This document shows, one piece after another, positions 20,793 through 26,080 of a stretch of DNA of 26,080 bases. The stretch spans positions 1 to 26,080 of the IMG/VR virus record IMGVR_UViG_3300027710_000118. One strand, given 5' to 3'. Position numbers and translations under genes: made by a program. Each line of letters opens with the position of its first letter. The first letter of the stretch is position 1. The stretch is from a virus. Under the pieces are notes generated by a model, which did no database searches, was not told the DNA's origin, and was given only the letters and a program-made list of their open reading frames with translations.

Positions 20793-20829
20793 CCTTGTAT
20801 GCTTGTGGCGAAATCCCATAAAAACAAGG
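20793..20829 (+). other. Stem-loop with 5-bp stem and 7-base loop
   Basis: CCTTGT (20793-20798) pairs with ACAAGG (20824-20829). Inside it TGTGG (20804-20808) and CCATA (20816-20820) pair over 5 bp (one G-U), leaving the 7-base loop CGAAATC, the dimensions of an anticodon arm. It lies 11 bases before the tRNA-like element. Function unknown. Confidence 0.45.
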
Positions 20830-20839
20830 TGGAATATAT

Positions 20840-20902
20840 AACGTATTTGGTGGAGTAACAATATACTATCCAACATAGTGCAGTTCGATTCTGCAATACG
20901 TT
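20840..20902 (+). other. tRNA-like element with acceptor and T arm only
   Basis: AACGTAT (20840-20846) pairs perfectly with ATACGTT (20896-20902), a 7-bp acceptor stem, and TGCAG-TTCGATT-CTGCA (20879-20895) is a textbook T arm with a 7-base loop, directly abutting it. The 32 bases between (about 9 fewer than in a normal tRNA) do not give D and anticodon arms; alternatives are TTGG/CCAA with AGTA/TACT, or ACTAT/ATAGT. CCA is not encoded. It may be a degraded tRNA or a tRNA mimic. It is 21 bases before the ATG at 20924. Confidence 0.5.
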
Positions 20903-20923
20903 CTAAACTTAAATTAAAATCAA

Positions 20924-21154
20924 ATGGACTATTTAACATTTAAACAACTGTATCCATATAGAGATACCAAACGCAAAATCATAAACGATTTGAAAAGCGA
21001 TGTAAAAGAATTGGAATACCGTATTAATGCAGTGAAGCCACAAATTGAGAATAAAGGCTTTGCTCATTTGTATGGCGAAGTGTATAGAGTTAAAGACTTA
21101 AGAGAATTAGAAAGTGAATTGGAATATACAAACAAATTAATAACCGAAATTTAA
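20924..21154 (+). CDS. Small coiled-coil protein (76 aa)
   Basis: The product begins MDYLTFKQLYPYRDTKRKII and is mostly helical with a coiled-coil pattern (VKELEYRINAVKPQIE; LRELESELEYTNKLITEI). The start ATCAAATGGAC is shared with the next gene. No motif is recognised. It opens the compact series of tiny rightward genes. Confidence 0.7.
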   Translation: MDYLTFKQLYPYRDTKRKIINDLKSDVKELEYRINAVKPQIENKGFAHLYGEVYRVKDLRELESELEYTNKLITEI

Positions 21155-21158
21155 TCAA

Positions 21159-21284
21159 ATGGACAATTTAGTAAAGACAGTTGAAATGGTAGTTAAAGTT
21201 CTGCAGGTTCAACAAGAAATCATTGACGCATTATCAAAAGAAGTAGAAACTCTTAAGAAAAGAATAGATGAGACCAAGAATTAA
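21159..21284 (+). CDS. Tiny leucine-zipper-like protein (41 aa)
   Basis: The frame MDNLVKTVEMVVKVLQVQQE ... LSKEVETLKKRIDETKN is a single amphipathic helix with hydrophobic residues every three to four positions, enough for a short coiled coil. It begins 4 bases after the previous stop with the same AATCAAATGGAC start context, and its end overlaps the next gene by 17 bases. Function unknown; oligomerisation with the preceding coiled-coil protein is possible. Confidence 0.65.
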   Translation: MDNLVKTVEMVVKVLQVQQEIIDALSKEVETLKKRIDETKN

Positions 21285-21447
21285 AAACAAAGTAAATGTT
21301 CAGTCAGTCATAGACAGCATTGAGCGAAGAGTAAAAGTTTACACTGAATGCATTAGAGACATAATGCAAAGTGAACAGGTGGAGTACCAACAAGCGAAGC
21401 GTTTAATTAGTTTGCGTACGGCAGACAGAATAATTTTTAAATCATGA
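21268..21447 (+). CDS. Small basic protein (59 aa)
   Basis: The frame starts MRPRIKNKVNVQSVIDSIER and ends QAKRLISLRTADRIIFKS. It is basic and helical. It overlaps the 41-aa gene by 17 bases and the next gene by ATGA (21444-21447), a sign of translational coupling. Function unknown. Confidence 0.6.
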   Translation: MRPRIKNKVNVQSVIDSIERRVKVYTECIRDIMQSEQVEYQQAKRLISLRTADRIIFKS

Positions 21448-21626
21448 GACAAAAAGTGTGGGAGATATGGTTCATATCTTCATTAACAGTATTTGGTAGC
21501 CTATTTTTTGTAGGCACATTGCCCGGGAGTGTAGAAGCGTTCCCGAATTTCGCATGGTTCTTTATACCATCGGTAATCAATTTATTAATCTGCCTATACT
21601 ACGGCACAAAAGACTCAACACTATGA
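21444..21626 (+). CDS. Small membrane protein (60 aa)
   Basis: MRQKVWEIWFISSLTVFGSL opens a first membrane helix (about 6-26), and PNFAWFFIPSVINLLICLYY forms a second (about 34-53), with a short polar loop between. The size suits an early phage membrane protein, e.g. one acting on the host envelope or in superinfection control, but nothing identifies it. Both ends use ATGA overlaps. Confidence 0.7.
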   Translation: MRQKVWEIWFISSLTVFGSLFFVGTLPGSVEAFPNFAWFFIPSVINLLICLYYGTKDSTL

Positions 21627-21778
21627 GAACAGAGATAACAGACATTCAAAAGTGGCTCAGAGAGTACAACAATCCCACATCAAAAGACGAGTGGACAAAG
21701 GCACTAAAAGCACTTGAGAAAGTGCATAAGAAATACGGAACAATAGACATAAACATAATTAAACAATTAATATCATGA
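21623..21778 (+). CDS. Tiny helical protein (51 aa)
   Basis: I start at the ATG at 21623 (MRTEITDIQKWLREYNNPTS), which overlaps the previous stop, rather than at an upstream in-frame Met at 21554. The product is helical with EWTKALKALEKVHKKYG and ends IIKQLIS. Both ends overlap neighbours as ATGA. Its ending resembles that of 22137-22334 (LKELIS), and both stop in ATATCATGA. Function unknown. Confidence 0.6.
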   Translation: MRTEITDIQKWLREYNNPTSKDEWTKALKALEKVHKKYGTIDINIIKQLIS

Positions 21779-22113
21779 AATTTATAATAGACAGACCGAT
21801 TAAGAATTCGTATTCAGAGGAATTTACATACGAGCAAACCAATGACTACTTGTGGTGCGAAGACGAAGAAAAAAGACATTTTAAGGAATTAGAATGGATT
21901 GAACCCAATAAAGAAATAATAAGTGGCTACATTGATGCCTTTAGTATATGCCATAGAATTAAGAAAGATACCATTGAACTTATAGAAGTCAACACACTTG
22001 AAGAACTGTATGCCATTACTAAAGAGAACGATGGCAGAATAGTATTCGGAACGCACAAAGGATACGAAGGTGTAGATGGTTGGATAGAAATATACGACGA
22101 TTATAGAGAATAA
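21775..22113 (+). CDS. Acidic hypothetical protein (112 aa)
   Basis: The product begins MKFIIDRPIKNSYSEEFTYE and includes LWCEDEEKRHFKELEWIEP, LIEVNTLEELYAITKENDGR and GWIEIYDDYRE. It is strongly acidic, a mixed alpha/beta fold is likely, and no catalytic motif stands out. It starts in the ATGA overlap of the preceding gene. Acidic early proteins often mimic DNA or bind host factors, but there is no direct support for that here. Confidence 0.65.
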   Translation: MKFIIDRPIKNSYSEEFTYEQTNDYLWCEDEEKRHFKELEWIEPNKEIISGYIDAFSICHRIKKDTIELIEVNTLEELYAITKENDGRIVFGTHKGYEGVDGWIEIYDDYRE

Positions 22114-22136
22114 ACAATTTAAAACCAATTAAAATC

Positions 22137-22334
22137 ATGAACGAATTAAAAGATTACATCGAGAAAGAATTGAAATCACTCGACAGAGGTATTGTTGCTA
22201 CTCCGGATACGAGAGAGCATTTAGAAAATTTTGCCAAGGCAAACAAAGGTTCAATGGACATCATACTAATGCAGATGTCTATGAACTATGGGTATAAAAT
22301 TGCATTAGAAAACCTTAAAGAATTAATATCATGA
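22137..22334 (+). CDS. Small helical protein before the amidoligase (65 aa)
   Basis: The product reads MNELKDYIEKELKSLDRGIV ... MDIILMQMSMNYGYKIALEN ... LKELIS. It follows a leader AATTAAAATC. The ATGA overlap at 22331-22334 couples it to the amidoligase gene, so it could be an accessory subunit. No motif is recognised. Confidence 0.65.
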   Translation: MNELKDYIEKELKSLDRGIVATPDTREHLENFAKANKGSMDIILMQMSMNYGYKIALENLKELIS

Positions 22335-23530
22335 ACTATTCAGAAGTAAAAAAGCTATTCGAGTTATTCGATGGCAGTAAACATCAAGTAAAGAGAGCAA
22401 TAAACTCAATCAATGAAGAGTATGTAACCATTGATGAGATGCTAAACGAAATGTACTTCCAACATGGGAGTTATTACTATTCGTGTGATGACTATGTAAC
22501 TACACACGATGGCGATGTGCTTTATCGAGACGATGCATTTTGGTGCGAGGGTAATGAAGAGTACTACCATACAGATCAAATGGTGCGTGTGTACGAGGGT
22601 AGAAACGAGGGTTGGTATAGTCAGAGTTATGTTGACAACAATGATGAGTTCGCATACTTCGATGGTGAGTACTACGATGACTGTGCTAGAGACAGACACG
22701 ACATTGTGTATGTAGAGGACACAGACGAATGGGCTTATCGAGACAATGTATACTACCATGAGGACAGAGGTTACCACTCTTATCCTGATGATACCGAGGA
22801 GTATGTTCGTGGATACCATAATGGTAGCTATCGAACTTTGTACTTTAGCAATAGACCAAAATACAAGATTGGCTTTGAGATAGAGAAAGAAGATGAGGAT
22901 GTACGTAACTCAGTAGACATTGATAGCTTTGAGTCTTATACCAACTACCAATGGCGTAAGGAGAAAGATGGTAGCTTATGTGATGACTCAGGTTATGAGC
23001 TAATCAGTCCTACCTTTGAGTTCAATATCAATAAGATATTCGAGCATATCGAGAGCAATGATGAGTTAGTCAAGCATATCAATGCGAGACATACCAAGTC
23101 ATGTGGTGGGCATATCCATTTGTCAGAAGATGGACTGTCGGGCGATCAGTTGTTCGAGAAGATCAAGGGTTATACTCCATTGTTCTATGCCTTGTACTAC
23201 GGCAGAGTAGATAAGAACTACTGCAAAGGTAAGAAGAACGATGACTTGCAGAAAGATAATGAGAAGTACCAAGCTATCAAGATACATCACGATAGGGTTG
23301 AGTTTCGTATCATCAGTGCAGTACCGAGTGTCAACACATTGAAGTGGAGAAGTAAGTTACTTATGATGGCTATACAGAACCCTACTGATGACGTTATCAA
23401 AGCGTACTACAATGTAGATACCAAGTTCACCAAGTTACTCAAGCAAGTGTATAATGAGGATAAGCTTCAAGACTTGAAGCATAGGTTCATAAACTACACA
23501 CAACAATTCGAAGGATTAGATATTAAATAA
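22331..23530 (+). CDS. Phage amidoligase (glutamine-synthetase/GCS-like fold)
   Basis: The C-terminal 220 residues show the amidoligase motifs: KIGFEIEKED (179-188), EKDGSL (211-216), GYELISP (221-227), CGGHIHLS (258-265), LYYGRVDKNYCK (288-299) and VEFRIISA (323-330). The family forms amide bonds between a carboxylate and an amine with ATP, as glutamate-cysteine ligase does. The N-terminal part (about 45-170) is a Tyr/Asp/Glu-rich repeat, with YYYSCDDYV, FWCEGNEEYYH, YFDGEYYDDC and WAYRDNVYYHEDRGYH, that resembles the zinc-ribbon repeats of such phage proteins but with most Cys lost. The next gene is a class II glutamine amidotransferase, a partnership reported for phage amidoligases. The substrate is unknown; a peptide or cell-wall component is plausible. 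Confidence 0.82.
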   Translation: MNYSEVKKLFELFDGSKHQVKRAINSINEEYVTIDEMLNEMYFQHGSYYYSCDDYVTTHDGDVLYRDDAFWCEGNEEYYHTDQMVRVYEGRNEGWYSQSYVDNNDEFAYFDGEYYDDCARDRHDIVYVEDTDEWAYRDNVYYHEDRGYHSYPDDTEEYVRGYHNGSYRTLYFSNRPKYKIGFEIEKEDEDVRNSVDIDSFESYTNYQWRKEKDGSLCDDSGYELISPTFEFNINKIFEHIESNDELVKHINARHTKSCGGHIHLSEDGLSGDQLFEKIKGYTPLFYALYYGRVDKNYCKGKKNDDLQKDNEKYQAIKIHHDRVEFRIISAVPSVNTLKWRSKLLMMAIQNPTDDVIKAYYNVDTKFTKLLKQVYNEDKLQDLKHRFINYTQQFEGLDIK

Positions 23531-23549
23531 CAATTAAAAATTAAAAATC

Positions 23550-24359
23550 ATGTGCATAGCAATTTTAAACACAAAGAAAGCAGGTAGATTACCAAAGTCC
23601 CACATCAAGAACTCATGGGACAATAACGAGATGGGTTCGGGACTATTGTGGACTAACAATGGCAAACTTCACGTATTCAAAACGTACGTATACGATGAGT
23701 ACATTGACAAGTACAATGAGTTACGAGATGACAAAGATGTCGGCAGTATAGTGCTTCACTTCCGTATAGCCACTAGTGGTTACAAGGGTGAGCATAACCT
23801 TCACCCATTCTTAGTCAATGACAACTTAGGGTTTGTACACAATGGTGTCATCAAGGGATTGGGTAACAAGGAGTTCTCCGATACCTATGAGTTCAACGAT
23901 ATGCTCAAGAAATTCAAGCATGACTTCACTACGTGTGACATGAGTAAGTACTTCATATCAGAGTACATCGGGTATAGTAAGTTAGTGTTCTTAGCTGCTG
24001 ACGATAAGCATACTATCATCAACGAAGAATTGGGCAAATGGGTTGATGGCAATTGGTACTCAAACGATTCGTACAAGCAGTACAATGACTATTCATACTA
24101 CGGCAACACAAAAGTGTCAAAGTCAAAAAAAGACACAGTCTGCGACACCTTAGACGATTGGGATTTAGAGTGGGGATATGGTGGCGTGGACTACGTAAGT
24201 GCTGATGACGAGTGGACAATGTATGAGTACATCTGCGACATCTACGGACTTGATCCCGATGTAGAAGCAACATGGGAAGACATTGAGTACTACATGGTGC
24301 TGCACAATGTTCAAGACATAACGGGATTGTATAAAATATTAACCGACGATATATCATAA
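23550..24359 (+). CDS. Class II glutamine amidotransferase (Ntn hydrolase)
   Basis: The product starts MCIAILN, with Cys2 as N-terminal nucleophile after Met removal. Family motifs follow in order: GSGLLWTNNG (29-38), LHFRIATSGYKG (69-80), HNLHPF (82-87), FVHNGVI (95-101), SDTYEF (110-115). These enzymes release ammonia from glutamine, usually for a partner that makes an amide. The partner here is likely the amidoligase encoded 20 bases upstream. The C-terminal 80 residues (e.g. DDWDLEWGYGGVDYV) are acidic and unlike known GATase domains. Preceded by the leader AATTAAAAATC. Confidence 0.88.
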   Translation: MCIAILNTKKAGRLPKSHIKNSWDNNEMGSGLLWTNNGKLHVFKTYVYDEYIDKYNELRDDKDVGSIVLHFRIATSGYKGEHNLHPFLVNDNLGFVHNGVIKGLGNKEFSDTYEFNDMLKKFKHDFTTCDMSKYFISEYIGYSKLVFLAADDKHTIINEELGKWVDGNWYSNDSYKQYNDYSYYGNTKVSKSKKDTVCDTLDDWDLEWGYGGVDYVSADDEWTMYEYICDIYGLDPDVEATWEDIEYYMVLHNVQDITGLYKILTDDIS

Positions 24360-24361
24360 CT

Positions 24362-24667
24362 ATGATGAACACATTATTAAACATAGAAGAGTCCCCGATG
24401 TTCGGGGATTCTTTAAGTATCAGCCTAAGAGATGGCTATTGGAGAATCAACAATAAGCCATTGGCTAATTGCAGTATTGTCAAGCAAACTTTGTTCGACC
24501 AATACTTAAAGATGAAGCTTATCAAGTTACCAATCGTAAGAGAGAGTAGCTTCAAGCACAGAGCTTCGTACATAAAGGATACGTACAACTATTCCTTTAA
24601 GATACGTGAGCAGAATTGGATTGGAGACTATCCAAACATTGAGTCAGTAACCTTTAATCGTAAATAA
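24362..24667 (+). CDS. Hypothetical protein (101 aa) with a strong hairpin in its 5' coding region
   Basis: The frame begins MMNTLLNIEESPMFGDSLSI (start at 24362; a second Met at residue 2, a third at 13) and contains RDGYWRINNKPLANC, KMKLIKLPIVRESS and SFKIREQNWIGDYPN. It is probably a small alpha/beta protein; no motif is recognised. It follows the GATase by 2 bases, so it may belong to the same pathway. A 12-bp hairpin (24387-24413) spans codons 9-18; a start at Met13 would lie within it. Confidence 0.65.
   Translation: MMNTLLNIEESPMFGDSLSISLRDGYWRINNKPLANCSIVKQTLFDQYLKMKLIKLPIVRESSFKHRASYIKDTYNYSFKIREQNWIGDYPNIESVTFNRK
24387..24413 (+). promoter_or_regulatory. 12-bp hairpin in coding sequence, possible attenuator
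   Basis: AAGAGTCCCCGA (24387-24398) pairs with TCGGGGATTCTT (24402-24413), one G-U, with a 3-base TGT loop. It is the strongest short hairpin in the rightward operon, lies 28 bases past the GATase stop, and is followed by only TTTAAG, so full termination is uncertain. It could reduce expression of the downstream gene or be an RNA processing site. Confidence 0.5.
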
Positions 24668-24668
24668 A

Positions 24669-24839
24669 ATGAAGAAGTATTTAGTATGTTATTGGGTTGA
24701 GCGTAACGATGTTGCGACAGACCTTGAGGATGTTGTCGAGGCAGACAATATCAGTGAAGCACTTGATAAGTTCAAGGCTTCAAAAGTATTCAAATCAATA
24801 AATAGTATTAGCGAAATAATAAACTTTAATTTTATATAA
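24669..24839 (+). CDS. Small hypothetical protein (56 aa)
   Basis: The frame MKKYLVCYWVERNDVATDLE ... DNISEALDKFKASKVFKSIN is below the usual length cutoff but well placed (1 base after one stop, 2 bases before the next start). The pattern of a beta strand with Cys-Tyr-Trp, then 'v.aDN..EAL.kf' resembles small ferredoxin-like 'YlV...v.A.s..eAl..v' domains of phage proteins. Function unknown. Confidence 0.6.
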   Translation: MKKYLVCYWVERNDVATDLEDVVEADNISEALDKFKASKVFKSINSISEIINFNFI

Positions 24840-24841
24840 TA

Positions 24842-25102
24842 ATGAAAAAATCAATTTTAATTTTAGCAGTGGCGATGTCGTCACTAAGTTGTTCAACAGA
24901 CAGCAACACTCCTACAGAAAACCCTCCAACAGATTGTAATTGTGGGTTGGTAACTCAATCAAGTTCCTTCAACATAGTAAATGGGCAAGGTGGTGTTAGT
25001 GTATTCTCAGTTATTAAAATAAAAAACAACTGCACAGGTGAGATAGTACAGATCCAAAGAGATGGCAATATACCGGTGGGTGTTCAAATATGTAACTACT
25101 AA
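24842..25102 (+). CDS. Lipoprotein with flavobacterial-type signal (86 aa)
   Basis: MKKSILILAVAMSSLSC is a lipoprotein signal with lipidated Cys17. The following STDSNTPTE resembles the Ser/Asp lipoprotein-export signals of Bacteroidota that place lipoproteins on the cell surface. The mature part contains CNCGLVTQSSSF, NGQGGVSVFSVIKIKNNCTG and ends VQICNY, with four Cys that may form disulfides. A small phage-encoded surface lipoprotein could block a receptor (superinfection exclusion), as for T5 Llp; this is an inference. Confidence 0.75.
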   Translation: MKKSILILAVAMSSLSCSTDSNTPTENPPTDCNCGLVTQSSSFNIVNGQGGVSVFSVIKIKNNCTGEIVQIQRDGNIPVGVQICNY

Positions 25103-25103
25103 A

Positions 25104-25130
25104 CAATTAGAAATTATGGGAAGATATTAG
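25104..25130 (+). repeat. Remnant start copy (MGRY-stop) upstream of the HNH gene
   Basis: CAATTAGAAATT followed by ATGGGAAGATATTAG (25116-25130) reads M-G-R-Y-stop. It closely copies CAATTAG-TT-ATGGGGCGCTAT at 25638-25658, the start of the next gene (MGRYYSG). The GGA AGA codons here are GGG CGC there: the same amino acids by other codons. It looks like the original start of that gene, split off by insertion of the HNH gene. Confidence 0.6.
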
Positions 25131-25147
25131 TAAATACCATATTAAAA

Positions 25148-25155
25148 TGTATCTT
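25148..25155 (+). promoter_or_regulatory. Candidate promoter -7 element of the HNH gene (TATCTTTG)
   Basis: TATCTTTG matches TAnnTTTG and lies 18 bases before the preferred HNH start at 25174. No exact TTG is at -33 (TTAG at 25127-25130 is near). A self-carried promoter would fit a mobile endonuclease. Confidence 0.4.
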
Positions 25156-25173
25156 TGTAAAAAATATAAAGTT

Positions 25174-25644
25174 ATGGTAGAAATAGAAAAAGATTATTTT
25201 GTTACTCAAGATGGCAAAGTATTTAGTAAAAGAAAGTTTAATAAACTTACTGAATTAAAATTATCAAAAACGGGACACGGAGGTTATGTTAAAGTTAGAA
25301 TAAATAACAAAGATTATTTTGTTCATAGACTTGTAGCTAAAGCATACATAATAAAACCATTTGATAAAGAAATTGTAAACCACATCAACGGAATAAAGCA
25401 TGATAATCGTGTGGAAAATTTAGAGTGGTGTACAAGGAGTGAAAATTCAAAACATGCATACGACATTGGTTTGCATAAACCATATAAAGACATAAAAGAT
25501 AAAGGAAATAACAAATTCTACAAGGAGTGGAATGATTTAATTAAAAAAGGAATATCAATGAGAAAAATTGCAAAACAATATGACGTTAGTCATAGAACAA
25601 TCGGGAATATATTAAAAAAGTTTAACAATCTGAAAATCAATTAG
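25174..25644 (+). CDS. HNH homing endonuclease (free-standing)
   Basis: From the ATG at 25174 (MVEIEKDYFVTQDGKVFSKR; a Met at 25147 overlaps the promoter element) the product has 156 residues. The N-terminus is NUMOD4-like, followed by an HNH domain: VHRLVAKAYI, IVNHINGIKHDNRVENLEW and CTRSENSKHAY. A C-terminal helix-turn-helix, ISMRKIAKQYDVSHRTIGNI, provides DNA recognition. The family cuts alleles lacking the element and spreads by repair. The coding sequence is more AT-rich than its neighbours. It is flanked by near-direct repeats (25104-25130 and 25638-25661) of the next gene's start. Confidence 0.9.
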   Translation: MVEIEKDYFVTQDGKVFSKRKFNKLTELKLSKTGHGGYVKVRINNKDYFVHRLVAKAYIIKPFDKEIVNHINGIKHDNRVENLEWCTRSENSKHAYDIGLHKPYKDIKDKGNNKFYKEWNDLIKKGISMRKIAKQYDVSHRTIGNILKKFNNLKIN

Positions 25645-25646
25645 TT

Positions 25647-26006
25647 ATGGGGCGCTATTATTCAGGAGACATAGAAGGTAAGTTTTGGTTTGGACTGCAG
25701 GCAAGTGATGCAGCGGGTAGATTTGGTGGCGAAGAGCGTGAGCCACAGTACATTGAGTACTATTTCGATGATGAACATTTAGAAGAAGTCAACGAGGAAA
25801 TTGATAGAATTATTACTACCTTAGGCGACAAAAAGAAAATCATTGATGACTTCTTTGAGAGTAAAATGTCATACCAAGATAAGGACTTAGAAGCCATTGG
25901 TATAACTAAGGATATACTTAGAGAGTATGCAGATTTAAAGTTAGGCATACAGATCCGGGACTGCATAGTAGAGTTCGGTCAATGTCATTTTGATGCAGAG
26001 TTATGA
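25647..26006 (+). CDS. Conserved phage-type protein MGRYYSGDIEG (119 aa)
   Basis: The product starts MGRYYSGDIEGKFWFGLQAS and is acidic, with YIEYYFDDEHLEEVNEEID, IGITKDILREYADLKLG and GQCHFDAEL at the end. The 'GRYYsGDIeGKFwF..Q.SddA..Fg..' start is known to me from small phage proteins of unknown function. The first four codons (GGG CGC) differ in codon choice from the remnant upstream of the HNH gene. The stop overlaps the next start (ATGA at 26003-26006). Confidence 0.75.
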   Translation: MGRYYSGDIEGKFWFGLQASDAAGRFGGEEREPQYIEYYFDDEHLEEVNEEIDRIITTLGDKKKIIDDFFESKMSYQDKDLEAIGITKDILREYADLKLGIQIRDCIVEFGQCHFDAEL

Positions 26007-26080
26007 GAACATATACAACAACAATAAGTAATCACGGAGGATTCACAGAAAACTATCATCGTATGAAAATAACAAAAGAC
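26003..26080 (+). CDS. Partial gene at the right edge
   Basis: An ATG overlapping the preceding stop opens a frame, MRTYTTTISNHGGFTENYHR ..., that stays open for 26 codons to the window end. Too short to assign. Coding is supported by the ATGA coupling seen throughout this operon. Confidence 0.6.
   Translation, partial: MRTYTTTISNHGGFTENYHRMKITKD

Noticed and set aside
20840-20902. Calling a normal tRNA
   Set aside because: The D stem is missing, and anticodon-arm options give either a 5-base loop or a loop without U33; only acceptor and T arm are convincing.
22442-22819. Leftward frame opposite the amidoligase, rich in Val/Ile
   Set aside because: It is the antisense of Tyr/Asp/Glu-rich codons; the amidoligase frame carries real family motifs.
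24019-24384. Leftward Arg/Cys/His-rich frame opposite the amidotransferase
   Set aside because: Antisense shadow of acidic codons, with no regulatory signals or family likeness.
25128-25658. Group I intron interpretation of the HNH insertion
   Set aside because: Outside the HNH gene only about 60 bases remain, too few for a group I core, and no such core pairings are visible.

Overview
This window looks like part of a double-stranded DNA tailed phage (Caudoviricetes) of a Bacteroidota host, most likely a flavobacterium. The phage assignment rests on a portal gene, a large terminase, a tail fibre and a complete holin/endolysin/spanin lysis set. The host assignment is inference: the DNA is AT-rich, starts lack Shine-Dalgarno sequences and sit in A-rich leaders, several promoters carry the Bacteroidota -7 element TAnnTTTG, and a lipoprotein has a flavobacterial-style signal. 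Relation to crAss-like or other marine flavophages is plausible but cannot be settled from sequence reading alone.

Layout. Bases 1-16445 are a leftward (minus-strand) late operon. In transcription order it holds about ten tiny basic proteins (16445-13165), six of them starting with a shared RPDTPLA-type tag; a virion-like protein and a small basic protein; a lysis cassette (holin, PAS-domain membrane protein, GH19 endolysin, one-gene spanin); coiled-coil and four-helix small proteins; a 1098-residue tail fibre; a GroES-like-fold protein; a 2-oxoglutarate oxygenase; a small-terminase candidate; a large terminase interrupted by an intein with a LAGLIDADG endonuclease; and the start of the portal gene. 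Genes are packed with TAATG or ATGA overlaps. A divergent promoter pair at 16440-16507 separates this operon from a rightward winged-helix gene, which converges on a leftward groEL-groES pair (18780-16907).

Bases 19376-19976 are a gene-poor control region with a GGTTCC repeat array and outward-facing promoters. To its right a rightward (probably early) operon begins: one small protein, then about 500 bases of highly structured noncoding sequence ending in a strong intrinsic terminator, a tRNA-like element, a series of very small proteins, an amidoligase plus class II glutamine amidotransferase pair, a surface-type lipoprotein, an HNH homing endonuclease that appears to have inserted into the start of the following gene, and two more genes, the last cut by the window edge.

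Most unusual points: the noncoding RNA region (20274-20770), the family of tiny proteins sharing an N-terminal tag, the PAS sensor inside the lysis cassette, the intein in the terminase Walker B site with an atypical C-terminal motif, and the recoded duplicate start left by the HNH gene.
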